Shown here: positions 43,918 through 51,021 of the stretch, in pieces
Numbering within the stretch: the first letter of the stretch is position 1
How the letters are laid out: each line of letters starts with the position of its first letter
NCBI RefSeq assembly: GCF_009557055.1
Contig: NZ_CP045649.1
Location: forward strand, 558,001 to 622,000
Direction of reading: 5' to 3'
DNA from: Nocardioides sp. dk884
GTDB lineage: Bacteria > Actinomycetota > Actinomycetes > Propionibacteriales > Nocardioidaceae
Length of the DNA stretch: 64,000 nucleotides
Notes under the pieces: model-generated
What the model saw: the letters and a program-made list of their open reading frames with translations, nothing else
Told to the model about the DNA's origin: nothing
The model's database searches: none
Position numbers and translations under genes: made by a program

Positions 43918-44919
43918 GTGACCAACCAGGAGCGTGATCCCGACCTGGTGACCTGCGCCAGCACCGGAGTCGGGGACCAGACGATCGAGGTGCTCGCGCC
44001 GCGCGAGGTGCCGCTCGGCGGGCCGCGCGCGATGCGCGTGCGGCGCACCCTGCCCTCGCGCAGCCGCTCGCTGATCGGTGCCTGGTGCTTCCTGGACCAC
44101 TACGGCCCCGACGACGTCCCGCTGAGCGGCGGGATGAAGGTCGCCCCGCACCCGCACACCGGTCTGCAGACGGTGAGCTGGCTGTTCACCGGCGAGATCG
44201 AGCACCGCGACAGCGCCGGCCACCACGCGATGGTGCGTCCCGGCGAGCTCAACTTGATGACCTCGGGGCGCGGCATCAGCCACTCCGAGGTCTCCACGGC
44301 GGGGACCAGCACCCTGCACGGCGCGCAGCTGTGGGTGGCGCTGCCCGCCGAGCACCGCGACACCGCTCCTGGGTTCGTCCACCACGTCCCCCAGCCGGTG
44401 CGCGGCGAGGGGCACGAGGCGCGGGTGTTCCTGGGCTCGCTGCTCGGCTCGACCTCGCCGGTGCCGACGTTCACGCCGCTGCTCGGCGCGGAGCTGCTCC
44501 TCGGCCCCGGTGCCCGTCTCGAGCTGGACGTCGACCCCGCCTTCGAGCACGGCATCCTCGTCGACACCGGCGCGGTGCGGGTGGACGACCACGGGGTCGA
44601 GCGCGGCGAGCTCGCGCACGTGCCCACCGGGCGCGACCGGCTGACGCTCGTCGCCGGGGACGCCCCCACCCGGCTGCTGCTGCTCGGCGGCACGCCGTTC
44701 GGGGAGCGGATCGTGATGTGGTGGAACTTCGTGGGTCGCTCCCACGAGGAGATCGCCGCCCACCGTGAGGAGTGGCAGGCCCAAGTGCGGGCGGGCGACG
44801 GGGTGGTCACGGACGCCCAACGGGTGCGCCCGGGGCGCTTCGGCGTGGTCGTCGGCGACCGGTTGCCCCCGATCCCCGCGCCGCCGCTGCCCAACGCGCG
44901 GCTGCGCGAGCGGGGCTGA
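43918..44919 (+). CDS. Pirin-family bicupin protein
   Basis: 333 aa, two cupin domains. The N-terminal cupin carries the metal-binding signature: HPHTGLQTVSWLFTGEIEHRD holds two His, with a later His in GISHSE, and PRAMRVRRTLPSRSRSLIGAWCFLDHYGP is typical of pirins. Bacterial pirins act as quercetinases or bind metabolic enzymes and regulators; the role here is not known. GTG 43918 sits 6 nt after a CACGAT hexamer. Tag follows 3 bp after the stop, so the two are co-transcribed. Confidence 0.85.
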   Translation: MTNQERDPDLVTCASTGVGDQTIEVLAPREVPLGGPRAMRVRRTLPSRSRSLIGAWCFLDHYGPDDVPLSGGMKVAPHPHTGLQTVSWLFTGEIEHRDSAGHHAMVRPGELNLMTSGRGISHSEVSTAGTSTLHGAQLWVALPAEHRDTAPGFVHHVPQPVRGEGHEARVFLGSLLGSTSPVPTFTPLLGAELLLGPGARLELDVDPAFEHGILVDTGAVRVDDHGVERGELAHVPTGRDRLTLVAGDAPTRLLLLGGTPFGERIVMWWNFVGRSHEEIAAHREEWQAQVRAGDGVVTDAQRVRPGRFGVVVGDRLPPIPAPPLPNARLRERG

Positions 44920-44922
44920 GCC

Positions 44923-45540
44923 GTGGCGGGACCTGCGGGCGCGGACACCTCGGGGACCGGCCCGGTCGTCGGTGAGGACGGCGTCGCGCGGTGCCCGTGG
45001 GCGGGACGCCCGGGGACGATGCGCGACTACCACGACACCGAGTGGGGCCGCCCGGTGCACGGCGAGGCCGCGCACCTGGAGCGACTGACGCTCGAGGCGT
45101 TCCAGTCGGGGCTGTCGTGGTCGACGATCCTGGCCAAGCGCCCGGCGTTCCGGGCGGCGTTCTGCGGCTTCGACGCCGACGCGATCGCCCGGTTCGGGGA
45201 GGGCGACGTGACCCGGCTGATGGGCGACGCGGGCATCGTGCGCAACCGCCGCAAGATCGACGCCGCGATCCTCAACGCGCGTGCCACCGTGGCGCTGCGC
45301 GCGCAGGAGGGGCTGGCGGCGCTGATCGCCTCGTTCGCCCCCGAGCGCGCACCGGCGCCGGCCACCGTCGAGGAGGTCGCCACCACCTCACCGGAGTCGC
45401 TGGCGCTGTCGAAGGAGCTCAAGCGGCGCGGCTTCGTGTTCGTCGGGCCGACCACGATGCACGCGCTGATGGAGGCGATCGGGATCTTCGACCCGCACCT
45501 GCTCGGCTGCCACCGCCGCGGTGGCGCGCACCTCGGCTGA
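44923..45540 (+). CDS. tag: DNA-3-methyladenine glycosylase I
   Basis: Removes 3-methyladenine from alkylated DNA, starting base-excision repair. It is 205 aa. The zinc-snap ligands are all present: Cys24 (RCPW), His37 (DYHDTEWG), His192 and Cys196 (HLLGCHRR). Glu40 in the EWG block is the conserved base-contact residue, and GLSWSTILAKRPAFR is family-typical. The GTG 44923 start lies 3 bp after the pirin stop. The Gly/Ala-rich first 16 residues are outside the fold. It converges with the flavin-reductase gene (3-bp gap). Confidence 0.93.
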   Translation: MAGPAGADTSGTGPVVGEDGVARCPWAGRPGTMRDYHDTEWGRPVHGEAAHLERLTLEAFQSGLSWSTILAKRPAFRAAFCGFDADAIARFGEGDVTRLMGDAGIVRNRRKIDAAILNARATVALRAQEGLAALIASFAPERAPAPATVEEVATTSPESLALSKELKRRGFVFVGPTTMHALMEAIGIFDPHLLGCHRRGGAHLG

Positions 45541-45543
45541 CGC

Positions 45544-46140
45544 TCAGCGCGGGCGGCGTACCTGAACCGGCTCGGGCGGCAGGCCCCACTGCGAGCCGCC
45601 GAGACGGGAGAGCGGCTCGAGCAGCGCGATCGAGGGCCGGTCGTCGACCAGCACGTCCTCGCGCACGGTGATCCGCACGACCCGGCCCAGCACCACCGTG
45701 GAGTCGCCGAGGCCGATCGTGGAGTGCAGCACGCACTCGATCGAGGCGGGGGAGGCGGCGACCCGGGGCGGGGCGACGCACTCGCTGGGCTCGGTGCGGA
45801 TCTCGAGCTCGTCGGCCTCGTCCACGTCGTGGGGGTACGACGCGCTGCTGGCGTTGGCCGCCTCGAGCAGCGGCCGGCTGACGAGGTTGACGACGAACTC
45901 GCCGGTGGCGCGCACGTTGCGCAGCGTGTCCTTGTCGCCCACGGAGGTGAACTGCACGATCGGCGGCTGCGCGCACGCGACCGTGAAGAACGAGTGCGGC
46001 GCGAGGTTGCCGATCCCGTCGGCCGACAGCGACGAGACCCAGGCGATCGGGCGCGGCACGACCAGGTCGGTCAGCCACCGGTAGGCGTCGACGTCGGGGG
46101 AGCCGGGGTCCAGGACGCGGCGCGCGGAGGGGGAGGGCAC
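45544..46140 (-). CDS. Flavin reductase-like (split-barrel FMN-binding) protein
   Basis: 198 aa. The family block PRPIAWVSSLSADGIGNLAPHSFFTVACAQPP at about residues 29-60 (FMN phosphate-binding Ser/Asn) and NVRATGEFVVNLVS are diagnostic of the split-barrel FMN-binding fold. Members reduce flavin for two-component oxygenases or act alone; no oxygenase is nearby. GTG 46140 has TACGGT 6 nt upstream. It is divergent from lrgA. Confidence 0.85.
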   Translation of the reverse strand: MPSPSARRVLDPGSPDVDAYRWLTDLVVPRPIAWVSSLSADGIGNLAPHSFFTVACAQPPIVQFTSVGDKDTLRNVRATGEFVVNLVSRPLLEAANASSASYPHDVDEADELEIRTEPSECVAPPRVAASPASIECVLHSTIGLGDSTVVLGRVVRITVREDVLVDDRPSIALLEPLSRLGGSQWGLPPEPVQVRRPR

Positions 46141-46146
46141 GGCCCC

Positions 46147-46152
46147 ACCGTA
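46147..46152 (-). promoter_or_regulatory. -10 hexamer TACGGT for the leaderless flavin reductase-like gene
   Basis: TACGGT on the minus strand, 6 nt before GTG 46140. Confidence 0.5.
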
Positions 46153-46226
46153 GGCACCCGGTGCGGTGCGCGACGTGACCCGCGCCGTGGTCGGGCCGTC
46201 CTCGGCCCGTGCTTGGATGGGCGGCG

Positions 46227-46589
46227 ATGGTGAACGGACTGATGTGGCTGCTGGGCTGCCAGCTGGTGGGGGAGGTCGTCGTCCGCCTCACCGACCTGCC
46301 CGTGCCGGGACCGGTCGTCGGGATGGCGGTGCTCCTGGCGCTCCTGGTCCTCCGCCGCGCCGGCGACGACGCGACGGTGGTGCGCGCGGCCGACGGGCTG
46401 CTGCGCCATCTGCAGCTGCTGTTCGTGCCCGCGGGCGTCGGGGTGGTCGCCTACGTCGCGGTGATCCGCGAGGACGCGCTGCCGATCGCCGTCGCGATGC
46501 TCGGCTCCTGGCTGGCCGGACTGCTGGCCGTGGGATGGACCGCGAAGCTGCTGACCCGCGAGCACCGGGGTGAGGGGACCGCGCCGTGA
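46227..46589 (+). CDS. lrgA: LrgA/CidA-family membrane protein
   Basis: 120 aa, four hydrophobic segments. GCQLVGEVVVRLTDLPVPGPVVGM, then LLFVPAGVGVVAYVAVI, is the CidA/LrgA signature. The pair with LrgB resembles holin-like proteins implicated in cell lysis and, in Bacillus and plants, in pyruvate or glycolate movement; the function here is not known. I chose ATG 46227; an upstream GTG at 46209 would add residues outside the family. The stop overlaps lrgB by 4 bp. Confidence 0.82.
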   Translation: MVNGLMWLLGCQLVGEVVVRLTDLPVPGPVVGMAVLLALLVLRRAGDDATVVRAADGLLRHLQLLFVPAGVGVVAYVAVIREDALPIAVAMLGSWLAGLLAVGWTAKLLTREHRGEGTAP

Positions 46590-47281
46590 GGGAGGTCCTC
46601 GAGTCCCCGGTCTTCCTGCTGCTGCTCACGCTCGCGGCGTACCGGCTGGGCCGCGAGCTGCGCGACCGCACCGGTGGTCACGCGCTGGCCCAGCCGGCGC
46701 TGGTCGCGATCATCACGGTCGCGGCCGCCATCACGGCCCTGGACATCGACTACGCGACCTACCTGGACGGCACCCAGGTGCTGGTCTTCCTGCTCGGGCC
46801 GGCGACGGTCGCGCTCGCCGTACCGCTGTATCGCCAGCTCTCGCGCCTGCGCGGCTTCGTCGTCCCCCTGCTGGTGGCGATCCCGGTGGGCGTCGTGGTC
46901 TCGGTGACGACCGGCGTGCTGCTGGTCCGGGCGCTGGGCGGCGGCGAGGTGCTCGAGCGCACGATGGCGCCGAAGGCCGCCACCACACCGGTCTCGCTCG
47001 CGCTGTCGGAGAGCCTGGGCGGGATCGCGCCGCTGACCGCGGTGCTGGCGATCCTGATCGGCATCGTCGGCGCGGTGCTGGGTCCTGCGGTGCTGACCCT
47101 GGCTCGGGTGCGGGAGCGCCGGGCTCGCGGCCTGGCCCTCGGTGCGGTCTCCCACGGCATCGGCACCTCGCGCGCGCTCGCCGAGAACGAGACCGAGGGC
47201 GCGTTCGCCGGGCTCTCGATGGGACTCACCGCGCTCGCCACCAGCCTGGCGCTCCCGGTGCTGGCGGCGTTCCTGCTCTGA
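46586..47281 (+). CDS. lrgB: LrgB/CidB-family membrane protein
   Basis: 231 aa, family length, multiple helices. MAPKAATTPVSLALSESLGGI and GAVSHGIGTSRALAENETEGAFAGLSMG are hallmarks. The GTG start is coupled to lrgA through GTGA. No LytTR/LytSR regulator is adjacent. In-frame sequence just past the stop is hydrophobic for about 20 codons, which may be a trimmed helix. Confidence 0.87.
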   Translation: MREVLESPVFLLLLTLAAYRLGRELRDRTGGHALAQPALVAIITVAAAITALDIDYATYLDGTQVLVFLLGPATVALAVPLYRQLSRLRGFVVPLLVAIPVGVVVSVTTGVLLVRALGGGEVLERTMAPKAATTPVSLALSESLGGIAPLTAVLAILIGIVGAVLGPAVLTLARVRERRARGLALGAVSHGIGTSRALAENETEGAFAGLSMGLTALATSLALPVLAAFLL

Positions 47282-47536
47282 TCCGCGGTCGTCGCCGCCG
47301 TCGCGCTGGTGCTGGGGCTCGTGGCTGGGCATGCGGTCGGTCACGCGCGCTCGCACCTGCATGAGGCGGACCTCGCATGCCTGTCAGCACCGTGCAGGTG
47401 GGGGTGCCCTGGACCGAGGTCGAAACCGGAGGAGCCTCGTGGAAGCAGGTCGTGGGCGTCCATTGCTGACCGAGCCCTCCCGGTCGTTCCAGCCGGAGGC
47501 CAGTCTGGCGACGCTCAGCGTGCGAGGGTGACCGGC
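47282..47536. other. Intergenic region after lrgB
   Basis: 255 bp with no gene I can support. A 30-residue ATG-started frame (47377-47469) has no ribosome site or family resemblance. There is no clear terminator hairpin after lrgB. Confidence 0.5.
47524..47529 (+). promoter_or_regulatory. -10-like hexamer GAGGGT before 47537
   Basis: GAGGGT, 7 nt before ATG 47537. It keeps A2 and T6 only, so it is weak. Confidence 0.3.
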
Positions 47537-47905
47537 ATGGACGCCCCCGACCTGCTGGCCCGGTTGTGCGGGCTCATCGACGCCCGCCGGTGGCCGGAGC
47601 TGGTCCCGCTGCTCACCGACGACTTCGAGTGCCGCTACGTGCACACCGGGGAGACCTTCGGCCGCGAGTCGTGGGTGCGGCTCAACGCCGAGTACCCGGG
47701 CTTCGACCGCCTGCTCCTCGAGGACCTGGTCGGCGTCGGCGACCGGGCCGCCGCCCGCTGCCACGTGACGGGGTACGCCGAGGACCGGCTGCTCCGCTTC
47801 GAGGTGGCGAGCTTCGTCACCGCCCGCGACGGTCGGATCTCGCGGATGACGGAAGTCTGGGCCGACGTCGCGCAGACGCCGCCGACCGCGGCTCGCCCCG
47901 TCTGA
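47537..47905 (+). CDS. SnoaL-like (NTF2-fold) protein, 122 aa
   Basis: Small cone-shaped NTF2-like fold: LLARLCGLIDARRWPELVPLLTDDFECRYVHTGETF, then GRISRMTEVWADVAQTPP. It could be a polyketide-cyclase-like enzyme, a small-molecule isomerase or a binding protein; no catalytic Asp/His pair can be assigned with confidence. I chose ATG 47537; GTG 47528 would add three residues but overlaps the hexamer. Confidence 0.7.
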   Translation: MDAPDLLARLCGLIDARRWPELVPLLTDDFECRYVHTGETFGRESWVRLNAEYPGFDRLLLEDLVGVGDRAAARCHVTGYAEDRLLRFEVASFVTARDGRISRMTEVWADVAQTPPTAARPV

Positions 47906-47946
47906 GGGGTCGCCGCGATCCGCGGGCGCCCACCCCATCGAGGTGG

Positions 47947-47952
47947 GAGAGT
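47947..47952 (+). promoter_or_regulatory. -10-like hexamer GAGAGT before 47960
   Basis: GAGAGT, 7 nt before GTG 47960. It favours this start over GTG 47951, with which it overlaps. Confidence 0.3.
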
Positions 47953-47959
47953 GGCCCGC

Positions 47960-48211
47960 GTGAACGCTCCCGACGCCCGTGCTCAGCAGGCCCCCGTGAC
48001 CGACCCCGACTCGGCTCCCGCCCCGCCCGTCTCGGTGGGCCTGCCGGGTGCAGTGCTGCTGTTCGCGGGGCTGTGGATGGTGACCGACCCCGGCGGCCCG
48101 CTCGTCATCGGCTGGGCGTGCTTCACGGTCGGGCTCGCCCTCCTGCTCGTCGGCGTGATCGCCGCCGGCGTGGCCTGGGGCCTCCGCCTCGACGCGCACC
48201 GCCGCGGCTGA
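47960..48211 (+). CDS. Small membrane protein, 83 aa
   Basis: Two hydrophobic segments (GAVLLFAGLWMVTDPG and GWACFTVGLALLLVGVIAAGVAWGL, split by a short Gly/Pro turn), with a Pro/Ala-rich N-terminus and a short basic C-terminus. The family is not recognised. GTG 47951 is an alternative start three codons upstream. It precedes the amidase, which has its own promoter. Confidence 0.6.
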   Translation: MNAPDARAQQAPVTDPDSAPAPPVSVGLPGAVLLFAGLWMVTDPGGPLVIGWACFTVGLALLLVGVIAAGVAWGLRLDAHRRG

Positions 48212-48249
48212 GGTCCGACCGCCGAGGACCTGCTCGACCGGTGTGCCCC

Positions 48250-48255
48250 TAGGTT
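48250..48255 (+). promoter_or_regulatory. -10 hexamer TAGGTT for leaderless amidase gene
   Basis: TAGGTT, 6 nt before ATG 48262. Confidence 0.5.
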
Positions 48256-48261
48256 GGCCCC

Positions 48262-49662
48262 ATGACGCGGGTCCACGCCTTCTCTGACGACGCCCTCGGT
48301 GAGCTCGACGCGGTAGGGCTGGTCGCCGCTCTCCAGGCGAGGCGGGTGTCGGTGCCGGAGGTCGTGGAGGCGGCCATCGCCCGCACCGAGGCGGTCGACG
48401 CACAGCTCGGGGCGGTCGCGTACGCCGCGTACGACGGGGCCCGGGCGCAGGCGCGGGAGCCGCGCGGCGGGTTCTTCGCCGGGGTGCCGACGTTCCTCAA
48501 GGACAACATCGACGTGGCGGGCATGCCCACCCAGCACGGCTCCGACGCGTTCACCGCGGCGCCGGGCACGACCGACGGCGACGTCGCGCGGGCGCTGCTG
48601 GCGACCGGGCTGCTGCCGCTGGGCAAGACGCGCATGTCGGAGTACGGCTTCAGCGCCGTCGCCGAGCATCCCCGGCAGGGGCCGGTGCGCTCCCCGTGGT
48701 CCACCGACCACGTCGCGGGTGCCTCGTCGGCCGGCTCGGCGGCCCTGGTGGCGGCGGGCGCGGTGCCGCTCGCGCACGCCAACGACGGCGGCGGCTCGAT
48801 CCGCATCCCGGCCTCGGTCAACGGCCTGGTCGGGCTCAAGCCGAGCCGCGGCCGGCTGCCCAGCGAGCGGCTGAACCGGCAGATGCCGATCCGCATCGTC
48901 GCCGACGGGGTGGTGACCCGCTCGGTGCGTGACACCGCGGCGCTGTTCCGCGAGACCGAGAAGGTCTACCGCGCCCTCGAGCTCCCGCCCGTGGGCGACA
49001 TCACACGCCCGGTCCGGCGTCGGCTCCGGGTGGCCGTCCACACCACCGGCGTCGCTCGCGACGCGGACCCCGAGATGACCGATCTCACACGTCAGACGGC
49101 CAAGCTGCTCGCCGACCTCGGCCACCACGTGGAGGAGGTGGCGGTCCCCGCGCCCGCGACCTTCCCCGACGACTTCGTCCTCTACTGGGCGCTGCTCGCA
49201 GGCGCGATCGTGCGCACCGGCCGGCTGACCCACGGCCGCCAGTGGGACCCCACCCGCCTGGACAACCTCACCCTCGGCCTGGAGCGACACCTGCGCCGCC
49301 ACCTGCACCGTCTCCCCGGCGCGATCCGGCGCCTGCGCGCCGCCCGGGAGGTCTCCCGCGCCTTCCACGAGCAGTACGACGTGGCGCTCTCGCCCGTCGT
49401 GGCCACCCCCACACCCCTGGTGGGGCACCTCGACCCCACCCAGGACTACGACGTGGTGATGGGCCGTCTCCTCGACTGGGTGGCGTTCACCCCGTGGCAC
49501 AACGTGACCGGCGACCCGGCCGTCTCCCTGCCGCTTTCGACCACCTCCGCGGGCCTGCCCCAGGGCATGATGATCGGCGCCGGGCTGGGTCGCGAGGGGC
49601 TGCTGCTGGCCCTCGGCCTCGAGCTCGAACAGGCCCTCCCACCTGCGGTTTTGTCCAAGTGA
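48262..49662 (+). CDS. Amidase-signature hydrolase
   Basis: 466 aa. The Ser-cisSer-Lys triad of the amidase-signature family is readable: Lys80 (PTFLKDN), the cis-Ser region VAGASSAGSAA (about 151-160) and nucleophile Ser179 (NDGGGSIRIPAS). These enzymes hydrolyse amides (aryl- or fatty-acyl amides, nitrile-derived amides); the substrate is unknown. This is not GatA: no gatB or gatC is near and the C-terminal half differs. It is a leaderless start by the TAGGTT hexamer. It is followed by a tRNA pair. Confidence 0.87.
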   Translation: MTRVHAFSDDALGELDAVGLVAALQARRVSVPEVVEAAIARTEAVDAQLGAVAYAAYDGARAQAREPRGGFFAGVPTFLKDNIDVAGMPTQHGSDAFTAAPGTTDGDVARALLATGLLPLGKTRMSEYGFSAVAEHPRQGPVRSPWSTDHVAGASSAGSAALVAAGAVPLAHANDGGGSIRIPASVNGLVGLKPSRGRLPSERLNRQMPIRIVADGVVTRSVRDTAALFRETEKVYRALELPPVGDITRPVRRRLRVAVHTTGVARDADPEMTDLTRQTAKLLADLGHHVEEVAVPAPATFPDDFVLYWALLAGAIVRTGRLTHGRQWDPTRLDNLTLGLERHLRRHLHRLPGAIRRLRAAREVSRAFHEQYDVALSPVVATPTPLVGHLDPTQDYDVVMGRLLDWVAFTPWHNVTGDPAVSLPLSTTSAGLPQGMMIGAGLGREGLLLALGLELEQALPPAVLSK

Positions 49663-49671
49663 GACCCCCGA

Positions 49672-49701
49672 TTTCACGTCCTGCGGGGACGTGTGTAATC
49701 T
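49672..49701 (+). promoter_or_regulatory. Promoter candidate for tRNA-Thr/tRNA-Met
   Basis: TAATCT (49696-49701) with TTTCAC (49672-49677) 18 bp upstream; transcription would start a few bases before the tRNA at 49713. A small inverted repeat (ACGTCC/GGACGT) lies in the spacer. Confidence 0.5.
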
Positions 49702-49712
49702 TTTCCGTCGTT

Positions 49713-49785
49713 GCCCCTTTAGCTCAGTCGGCAGAGCGTCTCCATGGTAAGGAGAAGGTCTACGGTTCGATTCCGTAAAGGGGCT
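49713..49785 (+). tRNA. tRNA-Thr (GGT)
   Basis: 73 nt. The acceptor GCCCCTT pairs with AAGGGGC; anticodon loop ATGGTAA gives GGT; T-loop GGTTCGATTCC. No CCA is encoded. Confidence 0.95.
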
Positions 49786-49838
49786 CTGGGTGAGGGTTGC
49801 GCCGCGGTCGTAGGATGGTGGCGCAACCCGACCTATGT

Positions 49839-49915
49839 GGCGGGGTAGCTCAGGTGGTTAGAGCACACGGCTCATAATCGTGGTGTCGCGGGTTCGAGTC
49901 CCGCCCCCGCTACCA
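49839..49915 (+). tRNA. tRNA-Met (CAT)
   Basis: 77 nt including an encoded CCA (49913-49915). The acceptor has a terminal G-T pair; anticodon loop CTCATAA gives CAT. Elongator Met is most likely; Ile (lysidine-modified CAT) cannot be excluded. Initiator is unlikely because the first pair is formed. Confidence 0.92.
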
Positions 49916-49964
49916 GGCAAGACCACCGAGCAGCAGCTTTCTCGACGACCTACAAGGACTTCCC

Positions 49965-50135
49965 GTGGCCAGCAAGAGCTCCGACGTTCGCCCCAAGATC
50001 ACGCTCGCGTGCGTGGACTGCAAGGACCGCAACTACATCACCAAGAAGAACCGCCGCAACGACCCCGACCGCATGGAGCTGGCGAAGTTCTGCCCCCGCT
50101 GCCGGACGCACACGGCGCACCGCGAGACCCGCTGA
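49965..50135 (+). CDS. rpmG: 50S ribosomal protein L33
   Basis: 56-aa protein. It starts with GTG ([20 protein letters not shown]) and ends HTAHRETR. Two CxxC pairs (CVDC and CPRC) mark the zinc-binding C+ form. It lies 49 bp after tRNA-Met, so the tRNAs and rpmG may share a transcript. The next gene has its own -10 after a strong terminator. The order rpmG, hadA/hadB-like, trpT, secE, nusG also occurs in mycobacteria. Confidence 0.95.
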   Translation: MASKSSDVRPKITLACVDCKDRNYITKKNRRNDPDRMELAKFCPRCRTHTAHRETR

Positions 50136-50155
50136 CCACAGCGCAGACGTCTTCC

Positions 50156-50193
50156 ACGACGACCCCGTCCGAGCGATCGGACGGGGTCGTCGT
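50156..50193 (+). terminator. Terminator after rpmG
   Basis: Perfect 17-bp stem (50156-50172 with 50177-50193), loop GCGA. Confidence 0.8.
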
Positions 50194-50211
50194 CGTTGGT
50201 GGGCGCGGCAC

Positions 50212-50217
50212 TAGGGT
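50212..50217 (+). promoter_or_regulatory. -10 hexamer TAGGGT for the HadA-like gene
   Basis: TAGGGT, 7 nt before ATG 50225, just downstream of the rpmG terminator. Confidence 0.5.
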
Positions 50218-50224
50218 GGAGGCC

Positions 50225-50623
50225 ATGCCCGTCGACGCCGCCCTGGTCGGGAAGACCTTCCCCCCGACCCGTCCGTACGCCGTCTCCGCGGAGAAGGTCC
50301 GCGAGTTCGCCACCGCCACCGGTACGACGTACGACGGGGGCCCGGCTCCCGCGACGTTCCCGATCGTGCTGGCCTTCGACGCGATGAACGCCTTCTTGGC
50401 GGCCGAGGAGATCGACCTGTTCCGCATCGTGCACGGCGAGCAGAAGTTCGCCTACGCGCGCCCCGTCGTCCCGGGCGACGTGCTGACCGCGACCCTGACG
50501 GTCGCGAGCCTGCGCCAGATCGGCGGCAACGACATCATCGGCACCGCCAGCGAGGTCCGCGACGCCGACGGCGCGCTGGTCTGCTCGACCACTGCCACGC
50601 TCGTGCACCGGGCCGCCGCATGA
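50225..50623 (+). CDS. HadA-like MaoC-fold dehydratase, N-terminal-type subunit
   Basis: 132-aa hotdog protein of the FAS1_DH/MaoC-N type. It reads LVGKTFPPTRPYAVSAEKVREFATATG, then RIVHGEQKFAYARPVVPGDVLTATLTV. In mycobacteria the homologue HadA is the stabilising subunit of a (3R)-hydroxyacyl-ACP dehydratase and lacks the catalytic His/Asp; the hydratase motif is missing here too. It overlaps the HadB-like gene by 4 bp. This organism is not expected to make mycolic acids, so the acyl substrate is open. Confidence 0.82.
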   Translation: MPVDAALVGKTFPPTRPYAVSAEKVREFATATGTTYDGGPAPATFPIVLAFDAMNAFLAAEEIDLFRIVHGEQKFAYARPVVPGDVLTATLTVASLRQIGGNDIIGTASEVRDADGALVCSTTATLVHRAAA

Positions 50624-51021
50624 GCGCGCTGAGCGCGGGCGACGCCCTCGCCCCCCAGGAGTACGCCGTGACGCGCGCCGACCTGGTCCGCTACGCCGGC
50701 GCCAGCGGCGACTTCAACCCGATCCACTGGTCCGACCGGGTCGCCACCTCGGTGGGCCTGCCCGGCGTCATCGCCCACGGCATGTTCACGATGGCCCTGG
50801 CCGCGCGCGCGGTCGCGTCCTGGACCGACGGCGCCGAGGTGCTGGAGCTGGGCTGCAAGTTCACCAACCCCGTCGTGGTCCCCGACGACGACACCGGTGT
50901 CGTGGTGCGCGTCGCCGGCACCGTGAAGTCGGTCGAGGACGGTCGGGTGGCGATCGCCCTCGAGGTCACCTGCGGGGGCACGAAGGTGCTGGGCATGCCG
51001 AAGGCAGTCGTCCGTGCCTGA
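50620..51021 (+). CDS. HadB-like MaoC-fold dehydratase, catalytic subunit
   Basis: 133 aa. The hydratase-2 motif is intact: YAGASGDFNPIHWSDRVA with catalytic Asp and His, then GVIAHGMFTMALAARAV. With the upstream gene it should form a heterodimeric (3R)-hydroxyacyl dehydratase. No hadC homologue follows; murB begins inside its last codons (8-bp overlap). The conserved position beside rpmG and secE supports the HadA/HadB reading. Confidence 0.85.
   Translation: MSALSAGDALAPQEYAVTRADLVRYAGASGDFNPIHWSDRVATSVGLPGVIAHGMFTMALAARAVASWTDGAEVLELGCKFTNPVVVPDDDTGVVVRVAGTVKSVEDGRVAIALEVTCGGTKVLGMPKAVVRA

Noticed and set aside
47282..47345. In-frame hydrophobic continuation past the lrgB stop as evidence of a nonsense mutation
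   Set aside because: LrgB is already 231 aa, a normal length, and the continuation loses coding character within about 25 codons.
47377..47469. 30-residue ORF after lrgB
   Set aside because: No ribosome site, no -10, no overlap with a neighbour and no recognisable sequence.
50225..51021. Reading the two MaoC-fold genes as evidence for mycolic acid synthesis
   Set aside because: No hadC, mma or FAS-II elongation genes are nearby; the order is shared with non-mycolate actinobacteria by my recollection.
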